Shown piece by piece: positions 1-5,015 of a stretch of DNA of 5,015 bases; the first letter of the stretch is position 1; the number at the start of each line of letters is the position of its first letter. The position numbers and the translations under genes were made by a program. The stretch covers positions 1-5,015 of the forward strand of contig CAKUOH010000041.1 of assembly GCA_934668765.1 (NCBI GenBank). The letters run 5' to 3'. A model generated the notes under the pieces. That model ran no database searches. It saw only the letters and a list, made by a program, of their open reading frames with translations, and had not been told where the DNA came from. The DNA is from an uncultured Helicobacteraceae bacterium (GTDB taxonomy: Bacteria > Campylobacterota > Campylobacteria > Campylobacterales > Helicobacteraceae).

Positions 1-227
<227 letters not shown>

Positions 228-228
<1 letters not shown>

Positions 229-1166
229 TAGACGATTGCGTTGCTGTGCCCAAATCTACGGGCAGATTCGCTTGAATTAAACTCTGCAAAACTGCTTAAA
301 TTCTTGCTAGATTCGCCAAAAGATTTCAGTATCTGTTCTGCTTCCACGCATTTAGATTCGCGCCATTTGTCATTTTCTGCAAAGTCCTCTGTGATGAGTG
401 CGTGAATCCTTTGCATTTGTGCGATAAATGCGATAATCTCATCTTTTGTTTGGGTGGATAAATCTTTAATCGACAAAATCACAATTATTTGCCACAAATA
501 CTTTACCATAAGTTCTGCTTGGCAATGTGTGCTTTTGTCATATTCGCTTAAATTATATTTTGACTTGCTAACCAAATATAACTCAAAGCACAATTCGCAC
601 GATTTACTAAAAGATTCGCCGCTAAATTCAAGCGATTTGATTTGCTCTTGGTGATTCATTAAGACACTATGCGTTAGATAACATAAATATTCTAATTCAT
701 AGAGATTACTTACAAATTTGCTTAGTGCGCATATCTCGCGCCTAAAATGACTTTTTTTAAAATTCCACCATTTATTGTTTTTACTGCTAATTTTATACAT
801 ATCTAATTCAGCGACATTTAGCATTCTGCTAACCTTTGCTAATCCAAACTGCTCTTTTTTAAAAAGCGTAGGACACAGGTGCACACCGCGCAAATGCGAA
901 CACTTACTTGCACGCCAAGACAAAGTCTGTTTGTTGCAAGATTTGATAGGTTCGCCAAATGTAGGCTTATCAATCAGCCACTCTATCGCCTCCAAAAATT
1001 TATTGTAACCATTTATCGTGCTGTGTGCAAGAAATCTTATGCTTTCGCACAACACTGCATCAACATAGCCATTGTAGCGTTCAATGGCGATTTTCTTATC
1101 CAAATGTCGCTTGATAAAGTAGCCACCAAGCGTGGCTATACCAAGAAATATTTGCTGTTTTTTCAT
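228..1166 (-). CDS. Hypothetical cysteine-rich protein with N-terminal membrane segment, 312 aa
   Basis: I do not recognise this protein. The start is well supported: ATG at 1166-1164 is preceded by AAGGAGAG (1180-1173) at a normal distance. Residues 6-18 (IFLGIATLGGYFI) form a short hydrophobic segment followed by the basic stretch KRHLDKK. This fits a signal anchor with the bulk of the protein in the cytoplasm by the positive-inside rule, not a cleaved secretion signal. The remainder looks mostly helical and charged. It contains ten cysteines (40, 77, 89, 98, 146, 162, 190, 193, 215, 273), a high number. These include a symmetrical C89-x-H91-x4-H96-x-C98 cluster and a C190-x2-C193 pair, which could bind metal (inference). 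A second hydrophobic stretch at about 223-233 could touch the membrane. The gene lies downstream of lepA on the same strand with a 202-base gap, so it probably has its own promoter. Its stop overlaps the next possible start. The reading frame is intact and coding is likely; the function is unknown. Confidence 0.8.
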
Positions 1167-1210
1167 CGTTTTCTCTCCTTTTTATTTTAAAATGTAAAAA
1201 AACGATGAAA
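1161..1210 (-). promoter_or_regulatory. 12-bp perfect inverted repeat enclosing the ribosome binding site and covering the start codon
   Basis: TTTCATCGTTTT at 1161-1172 and its exact reverse complement AAAACGATGAAA at 1199-1210 flank a 26-base spacer. On the minus-strand transcript of the 312-residue gene, the downstream arm contains the ATG start codon and the spacer contains the AAGGAGAG ribosome binding site. If transcription begins upstream of 1210, the leader could fold so that the start codon is paired. The stem is A/U-rich and of modest stability, and the loop is large. The repeat is seen directly; a regulatory role is inference. Confidence 0.4.
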
Positions 1211-1225
1211 TTTTAAAAAAATGGT

Positions 1226-1242
1226 GCGACATATTTTGTCGC
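1226..1242. repeat. Small inverted repeat GCGACA-5 nt-TGTCGC
   Basis: A perfect 6-bp palindromic pair with a five-base loop lies in the leader or upstream region of the 312-residue gene. On the minus strand it is followed, after four bases, by seven T (1221-1215), so it could act as a weak intrinsic terminator for transcription coming from lepA. It could equally be an operator for the gene at 228-1166. The stem is short, so confidence in either role is low. Confidence 0.35.
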
Positions 1243-1272
1243 GTGAAAGTGAGAAATAAAAAAATGTGATTT

Positions 1273-1278
1273 TTTATA
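1273..1278 (-). promoter_or_regulatory. Candidate -10 box (TATAAA) for the 312-aa gene
   Basis: TATAAA on the minus strand matches TATAAT at five of six positions and sits in AT-rich DNA, as expected for the housekeeping sigma factor of Helicobacter, which has little -35 requirement. Transcription from here would give a leader of about 100 bases containing both inverted repeats. A weaker alternative is TACATT at 1196-1191, which would exclude the upstream arm of the start-codon repeat. Confidence 0.2.
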
Positions 1279-1314
1279 AATCTGCGTTACGAAAAGTAGC
1301 AAATGAAAAGGTTT

Positions 1315-1346
1315 GATTTGTGCTTTTGAATTGCTTTGCACAAATC
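1315..1346 (-). terminator. Possible weak terminator hairpin after lepA
   Basis: GATTTGTGC at 1315-1323 and its perfect complement GCACAAATC at 1338-1346 form a 9-bp stem with a 14-base loop. It begins 23 bases after the lepA stop codon, the usual place for a transcription end. On the minus strand the stem is followed by AAACCTTTTC, not a clean T run, so intrinsic termination would be inefficient. It may instead protect the 3' end of the mRNA. Confidence 0.4.
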
Positions 1347-1368
1347 TGCGAATCACCTCGCAAAAAAT

Positions 1369-3159
1369 CTAATCAATCTTTAACACCGCTAGGAACGCCT
1401 CTTGGGGCAAATCCACTTTGCCGATTGCTTTCATTCGTTTTTTGCCCTCTTTTTGCTTTTCTAGTAATTTGCGCTTACGCGTAATGTCCCCGCCGTAGCA
1501 CTTTGCCGTTACATTTTTGGCGACAGATTTTATCGTCTCTCTTGCAATCACCTTGCTACCGATACTTGCTTGAATTGCCACTTCAAAAAGTTGCCGTGGG
1601 ATTAGCTCTTTCATCGCGCCCACTAGCTTTTTGCCCTTTTCATACGCCTTATTTTTATCTACAATCACACTTAAAGCATCGACAATATCCCCTGCGACTT
1701 TTATATCTAGCTTGATAAGATTTCCCGTGCGGTAGCCGACAAACTCATAGTCAAAACTCGCATAGCCCTTTGTGCAGGACTTTAATTTGTCATAAAAATC
1801 CATAATGATTTCGTTTGTGGGGATTAGATAGATGAGAAGCACACGCGATTCGTTAATATATTGCATTTTTTCTTGAATCCCGCGCTTATTTGTTAGCAAT
1901 TTCATCACATTGCCTAAAAATTCACTTGGCACAATCACACTCGCACGGACAAATGGCTCTTCGATTCGCGATATATTTTGCTCTGGTGGCAACTCGCTAG
2001 GATTTTCCACCACTACCATTTTGCCATCTGTGAGATAGACATTGTAAGGCACAGTGGGCGAAGTGGCGATTAGCTCTAATCCAAACTCGCGCTCTAATCG
2101 CTCTTTGACAACCTCCATATGCAAAAGCCCCAAAAAGCCTATGCGAAAGCCAAATCCAAGCGCGATAGAAGTCTCTGGCTCAAAGCTAAGCGATGAATCA
2201 TTAAGCTGCAATTTTAATAGCGCGTCCCGCAAATCCTCGAATCTATCCGTCTGTATGGGATAGATTCCCGCAAAAACAAATGGCTTTGCCTTTTGAAAAC
2301 CTGCAATCGCTTGCGCAGCTGGGGCATTTTTTAGCGTAATGGTATCGCCTACTGCAATGTCGCTAATTTGCTTTAAACCCAAATTTAAAATGCCGATTTC
2401 GCCACACGCGATTTTAGCGCACTTTTGCGGACGCAGTGGGTGCGGATACATAAGCCCCAAAACCTTGTGATTTGCGCCCGTATTCATTAGCAAAATCTCA
2501 TCATTTATAGCCACTTCGCCATCAAGGACACGCACCAAAGCAAGCGCACCCAAATAATTATCAAACCACGAATCATAAATGAGTGCCTTTAATGGAGCGT
2601 CTGCATTGCCCTTTGGGGCGGGAATCTTGCGGATTATCGCCTCCAAAAGCTCCGCGATTCCTGCGCCACTTTTGGCACTCACGCAATAAGCCTCGCTACA
2701 ATCAATGCCAATCGCATTTTCGATTTCATCTTTTACGCGCTCGATATTTGCGGCAGGGAGGTCGATTTTGTTTATCACGGGGATAATTTCTAGGTTATTT
2801 TCAAGTGCGATATAGACATTTGCAATCGTCTGCGCCTCCACGCCCTGCGTAGCATCGACTACTAACAACACTCCCTCACACGAACTTAAAGAGCGCGAAA
2901 CCTCATAGCTAAAATCCACATGTCCGGGCGTATCGATGAGATTTAGCGTGTAAGATTCGCCATCAAGTTTGTATTGCAAACGCACACTTTGCGCTTTTAT
3001 GGTAATGCCCCGCTCTTTTTCAATATCCATCGTATCAAGCATTTGTGCGCTTAACTCACGCAAATCCACGCCACCACACTCTTGCAAAATCCTATCAGCA
3101 AGGGTGCTTTTGCCGTGGTCTATGTGAGCGATTATGGAAAAATTGCGAATGTTTTTCAT
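1369..3159 (-). CDS. lepA: Elongation factor 4 (ribosomal back-translocating GTPase LepA), 596 aa
   Basis: LepA/EF4 is a translational GTPase that binds ribosomes and is linked to back-translocation, rescue of stalled elongation and 30S assembly or initiation. It is found in the cytoplasm and at the membrane. All G motifs are present: G1 AHIDHGKST (residues 11-19), G2 RGIT (50-53), G3 DTPGH (76-80) with the catalytic-type His80, G4 NKID (130-133) and G5 SAK (161-163). Domain II follows (about 190-280), then the EF-G-like domains III and V. The LepA-specific C-terminal domain is intact, with [20 protein letters not shown] and [11 protein letters not shown] at the very end. The length of 596 matches the family (about 595-600). 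The start is supported by AAAAGGGA at 3176-3169, nine bases before the ATG. No truncation or frameshift is seen. The gene stands alone, with large gaps on both sides, and is probably transcribed from a -10 box at 3225-3220. Confidence 0.98.
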   Translation of the reverse strand: MKNIRNFSIIAHIDHGKSTLADRILQECGGVDLRELSAQMLDTMDIEKERGITIKAQSVRLQYKLDGESYTLNLIDTPGHVDFSYEVSRSLSSCEGVLLVVDATQGVEAQTIANVYIALENNLEIIPVINKIDLPAANIERVKDEIENAIGIDCSEAYCVSAKSGAGIAELLEAIIRKIPAPKGNADAPLKALIYDSWFDNYLGALALVRVLDGEVAINDEILLMNTGANHKVLGLMYPHPLRPQKCAKIACGEIGILNLGLKQISDIAVGDTITLKNAPAAQAIAGFQKAKPFVFAGIYPIQTDRFEDLRDALLKLQLNDSSLSFEPETSIALGFGFRIGFLGLLHMEVVKERLEREFGLELIATSPTVPYNVYLTDGKMVVVENPSELPPEQNISRIEEPFVRASVIVPSEFLGNVMKLLTNKRGIQEKMQYINESRVLLIYLIPTNEIIMDFYDKLKSCTKGYASFDYEFVGYRTGNLIKLDIKVAGDIVDALSVIVDKNKAYEKGKKLVGAMKELIPRQLFEVAIQASIGSKVIARETIKSVAKNVTAKCYGGDITRKRKLLEKQKEGKKRMKAIGKVDLPQEAFLAVLKID

Positions 3160-3219
3160 AAAAATCTGTCCCTTTTAAAAGCGAATCTTTTGGTGTGAAT
3201 CTAAAATAAAAGTCTTGGC

Positions 3220-3225
3220 ATTATA
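3220..3225 (-). promoter_or_regulatory. -10 promoter box (TATAAT) for lepA
   Basis: A perfect TATAAT on the minus strand lies 61 bases upstream of the lepA ATG, giving an expected leader of about 50-55 bases. The DNA upstream of it is AT-rich and no convincing -35 box is seen, which fits Helicobacter housekeeping promoters. It directly abuts a TCGCAATAAT repeat-like end at 3226-3235. Confidence 0.5.
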
Positions 3226-3404
3226 TCGCAATAATATTTTAAAATCTTCGCAATAACGAAAATTTTTGGATTGTTTGCTTTACTCCATCGCAATGACGAT
3301 TCGGCGTGGATTTCTATCCGCAAGGGAGGGAAAATAATAAAATTTGGATTACTAAAGAAAATTCGTTTTGCTTCGCCTTGCATTCGCAAGTCTCGCAATG
3401 ACAA
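3226..3404. repeat. Degenerate interspersed intergenic repeat with TCGCAATGACGA-type units
   Basis: The word TCGCAATRACRA recurs at 3248-3259 (TCGCAATAACGA), 3288-3299 (TCGCAATGACGA) and 3393-3404 (TCGCAATGACAA). A more diverged copy, TCGCAATAAT, lies at 3226-3235. Between them are TTGGATT-type starts (from about 3266 and 3344) and a TTTGCTTCGCCTTGC-like segment (3367-3381). I recall this layout from short dispersed repeats in Helicobacter and other bacterial genomes, where they yield spurious ORFs with RND- or SLR-rich peptides. The two short minus-strand frames across this block are best explained that way. This block fills most of the 384-base gap between lepA and the channel gene. Confidence 0.5.
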
Positions 3405-3418
3405 ATTAGTTTATAACC

Positions 3419-3439
3419 TTTGCGCCATCCCAGCGCAAA
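3419..3439 (-). terminator. 7-bp hairpin downstream of the channel gene, possible transcript end
   Basis: TTTGCGC at 3419-3425 and GCGCAAA at 3433-3439 pair perfectly around a seven-base loop. The hairpin lies about 105 bases past the stop of the CorA-like gene. It has no following T run on either strand, so it is not a classical intrinsic terminator. It could be an mRNA 3'-end stabiliser or part of the neighbouring repeat. The rest of 3440-3543 shows nothing I can support. Confidence 0.3.
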
Positions 3440-3543
3440 AAGTGCATTAGAAATTGCGTTAGATAGTCTTTTCACTTTAAGATTCATTTGCAATTTTAAA
3501 AATAAACGCAACATTGCAGTATAAAATTTGGGTAAATCTAAAT

Positions 3544-4320
3544 TTATTTGCGTTTCCCAAAATCCGCTTCCAAACTCAAATCCTGCCTTATTTTTAGGGT
3601 TTTTAGGCGATAGTAGAGTGCGCCTAGTGCAAAAACTGCGATGATGATTCCTAGCACAATTAGCGTCCCAAACGCGCTATTTTGCAAAAAAAGTCCGCCT
3701 GTATTCATTCCAAAAAAGCCCACGATTAAATTGAGCGGTAGGACAATGGTAGAGATGATGCTTAAAATGTAAATGTTTTGGTTTAGTCGCTCGTTTTTGA
3801 TGGAGCTAATGAGTGCATAAAGCCCGTCTAGGCGCGTGATTAGCTCTTTGGCGGACTTTTCTAATGCTTTGGTGGCATAAGCGTAGATTCGCAGGTTTTT
3901 CTTTAAAAATGTTTGTTCATTTGCGAGTAAAGTTAGCGATTCACAAGCTTGGACGCAGAAATTTAGGCTTTTATTTAGCTTTTGCTTTAACACAAAGGAT
4001 TTTTGGAAAAATTTTTCCACGCTTTTGCCCTTTAAAATCGCATTTTCCTTGCGCTCAATTAAATGCTGATAATGCGCCAAATTGCCCCGCACTTCGTCAA
4101 TCTGCGCCTTTAATCGCTCAAATAGATTCGTGCTATTTGTTACGATAAAACTGCCAAAATCGCCACTTTTATCGCTCCGCCACTCAAAAATAGCGTCATT
4201 TTCAAAGCAAAACGCCACGCCATTCCCTAAAATCAGCAGTTTTTTAGCAAAAAATTCGCCATACAAAATCGCCCCACTTTTGCTCCGCAAAAAGGCTTCC
4301 AAATTGCTATCTACTTCCAT
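3544..4320 (-). CDS. CorA/ZntB-like divalent cation channel, short form, 258 aa
   Basis: CorA-family proteins are pentameric inner-membrane channels or transporters for Mg2+, Co2+, Ni2+ or, in ZntB, Zn2+. The C-terminal end shows the hallmark: a long helical lead-in (NERLNQN, about 177-183), transmembrane segment 1 (about 183-203), the GMN motif at 204-206 in GFFGMNTGG, a short periplasmic loop, transmembrane segment 2 (about 217-237) and a basic cytoplasmic tail ending KRK. The GG after GMN recalls ZntB-type loops, so the ion cannot be assigned. The cytoplasmic part before TM1 is only about 182 residues, clearly shorter than in E. coli CorA (about 316 residues in total), so the N-terminal alpha/beta domain is reduced. 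I chose the ATG at 4320-4318 because AAAGGGGG (4332-4325) lies just before it; an in-frame TTG at 4353 would add 11 residues and would place this ribosome site inside the gene. It is divergent from the autotransporter-like gene. Confidence 0.8.
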   Translation of the reverse strand: MEVDSNLEAFLRSKSGAILYGEFFAKKLLILGNGVAFCFENDAIFEWRSDKSGDFGSFIVTNSTNLFERLKAQIDEVRGNLAHYQHLIERKENAILKGKSVEKFFQKSFVLKQKLNKSLNFCVQACESLTLLANEQTFLKKNLRIYAYATKALEKSAKELITRLDGLYALISSIKNERLNQNIYILSIISTIVLPLNLIVGFFGMNTGGLFLQNSAFGTLIVLGIIIAVFALGALYYRLKTLKIRQDLSLEADFGKRK

Positions 4321-4324
4321 ATTT

Positions 4325-4332
4325 CCCCCTTT
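4325..4332 (-). promoter_or_regulatory. Ribosome binding site deciding the start of the CorA-like gene
   Basis: AAAGGGGG on the minus strand ends four bases before the ATG at 4320-4318. It favours this ATG over the longer TTG start at 4353, which has no comparable site upstream. Confidence 0.65.
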
Positions 4333-4352
4333 GGATTCGTAATAAAAGCGCA

Positions 4353-4358
4353 ATTTTA
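4353..4358 (-). promoter_or_regulatory. Candidate -10 box (TAAAAT) for the CorA-like gene
   Basis: TAAAAT on the minus strand matches the consensus at five of six positions and lies 32 bases before the ATG. This would give a short leader that still includes the ribosome site. The region is AT-rich, so chance matches are common. Confidence 0.3.
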
Positions 4359-4410
4359 CTAAAATTTCACACTAAATTCGCCACTTTAAATATTTTAAGA
4401 AAATTTGCGA

Positions 4411-4416
4411 TATTAT
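4411..4416 (+). promoter_or_regulatory. Candidate -10 box (TATTAT) for the phase-variable surface gene
   Basis: TATTAT matches the consensus at five of six positions in the divergent intergenic region. A start just downstream would give a leader of about 45 bases. A weaker option, TAACAT, lies at 4433-4438. No -35 box is evident. Confidence 0.25.
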
Positions 4417-4455
4417 TTTAGTTTGTTTGCTTTAACATAAAGATTACTTTTAAAT

Positions 4456-4460
4456 AAGGA
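4456..4460 (+). promoter_or_regulatory. Ribosome binding site of the phase-variable surface gene
   Basis: AAGGA lies nine bases before the ATG at 4470-4472. It fixes that ATG as the translation start although the frame as written closes after 21 codons. The long downstream frame has no ATG, GTG or TTG between its last upstream stop (4463-4465) and the G run. Confidence 0.65.
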
Positions 4461-4469
4461 CTTAAAATA

Positions 4470-5015
4470 ATGCGATTCATAGCCATTTTGCTTTTTTATT
4501 ATATAGGTATAATGGGGGGGGGGTATCAAAGCTAAATGCCATAGAACTATCTACCCTTTGCACAAACCCAAATGATTGCAAGATAAACACTTCCAAAAGT
4601 GAGATTACAAACACTTCCCTTTTTTTCGCCACAAGCAAAATACAAATAACAACCCAAATCCAAACCTTTATAAATCGCTCCACTATAAAAGCACAAGAAA
4701 TCGGCGTTGAAAATGCTAACAGCTATATCACAAACTTCTACAACTACGGACGCATAGAGACAACAAGCAATCAAGGTAGTTTGACAACAACCTCCGTCTA
4801 TAATGGTAGCGGATATAGAAATATCTACAACTATGGCTATATATCTAGCTATGTGCATTTATCGCAAAATGAAACTATTGCCACAAATATCGTAAATTAC
4901 GGAGAAATGGGCGGACTTATACAAAACATCAATCCCCTTAAAACTATCATTATTGATAATCGTGGCGTTATAAATCTAGTAGATAATGGGCAAAAATTTC
5001 ATTTTAATACAAAAC
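4470..5015 (+). CDS. Phase-variable autotransporter-like beta-helix surface protein, 5' part, frame OFF in this sequence
   Basis: Read as written, the ATG at 4470 gives MRFIAILLFYYIGIMGGGYQS and then TAA at 4533-4535. From 4523 another register (VSKLNAIELSTLC...) is open for 164 codons to the window edge. Joining the two needs 11 or 8 G instead of ten. The restored product has a signal peptide (hydrophobic residues 3-14, then glycines, likely cleavage after SKLNA at residue 24). It continues with a Cys31-Cys37 pair that may form a small disulfide loop, and an Asn/Thr/Ile/Ser-rich passenger. NxG turns recur at about residues 92 (YNYGRI), 121 (YNYGYI), 143 (VNYGEM) and 164 (DNRGVI), with a likely earlier rung at 69 (INRSTI). 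The spacing is 21-29 residues, as in a right-handed beta-helix. The expected C-terminal beta-barrel would lie outside the window, so type V secretion is inferred. Adhesion or immune evasion is possible but not shown. A homopolymer miscall is the main alternative to a true OFF state. Confidence 0.75.
4514..4523 (+). repeat. Poly-G tract (10 G), phase-variation switch
   Basis: Ten consecutive G lie inside the signal-peptide coding region; the first is the third base of the in-frame ATG codon 15. Slipped-strand mispairing at G runs of this length is a well-known ON/OFF switch in Helicobacter and Campylobacter surface genes. Ten G gives a stop 10 bases after the tract, 9 or 12 leads to a stop further on in the third frame, and 8 or 11 opens the long frame. 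In the ON form the tract encodes a short run of glycines. Confidence 0.85.

Noticed and set aside
879..1190. Plus-strand frame of 103 codons opposite the 312-aa gene
   Set aside because: It is antisense to a gene with a strong ribosome site and a continuous 312-codon frame, and it has no protein features of its own.
3201..3404. Second short minus-strand frame (67 codons) upstream of lepA
   Set aside because: It consists almost wholly of repeat sequence and would run across the lepA promoter; the peptide looks like a repeat artefact.
3314..3514. Short minus-strand open frame (66 codons) between the channel gene and lepA
   Set aside because: It has no ribosome site, its second half lies in the interspersed repeat, and it resembles the spurious peptides such repeats produce.
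4321..4353. Longer TTG start for the CorA-like gene (11 extra residues)
   Set aside because: The strong AAAGGGGG site would then lie inside the coding region, and the candidate -10 box would overlap the start.
4547..4858. Minus-strand frame of 103 codons opposite the surface gene
   Set aside because: It lies antisense to the beta-helix coding frame and shows no ribosome site or recognisable domain. The plus-strand frame with signal peptide and rung repeats explains the DNA better.

Overview
The window is AT-rich DNA from an epsilonproteobacterium. It is most likely a Helicobacter or a close relative. The basis is the lepA protein sequence, AT-rich promoters with no clear -35 box, a long G homopolymer switch in a surface-protein gene, and an intergenic repeat with TCGCAATGACGA-type ends. 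No tRNA, rRNA, CRISPR array or transposase gene was seen. The genus is an inference from remembered family features, not from a search.

Layout. Positions 1-45 are an unbroken run of T at the window edge. The first 228 bases carry an open, edge-truncated small reading frame on the minus strand. Its ATG overlaps the stop codon of the preceding gene as TAATG. That preceding gene (228-1166, minus) encodes a 312-residue, cysteine-rich, probably membrane-anchored protein that I do not recognise. A 202-base gap (1167-1368) holds three inverted repeats, one of which pairs the start codon region of the 312-residue gene with its own leader. Next comes lepA (1369-3159, minus), complete and intact, encoding the ribosomal GTPase EF4. 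The gap 3160-3543 holds a good -10 box for lepA, a stretch of degenerate interspersed repeat and a 7-bp hairpin; I see no convincing gene in it. A short CorA/ZntB-like metal ion channel gene follows (3544-4320, minus).

The divergent intergenic region 4321-4469 separates the channel gene from a plus-strand gene starting at 4470. That gene encodes a signal peptide followed by a repetitive, Asn/Thr/Ile-rich beta-helix-like passenger typical of Helicobacter autotransporter surface proteins, and it runs off the right edge. A run of ten G (4514-4523) lies inside the signal-peptide coding region. As written the reading frame stops at 4533-4535 after 21 codons, while the long downstream frame is open in a different register. 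The gene is therefore in the OFF phase here, and 11 or 8 G would restore it.

The genes do not form one pathway. lepA and the ion channel are housekeeping-type neighbours. The two edges carry homopolymer-associated loci, of which the right-hand one is a strong contingency-gene candidate and the left-hand one is uncertain.
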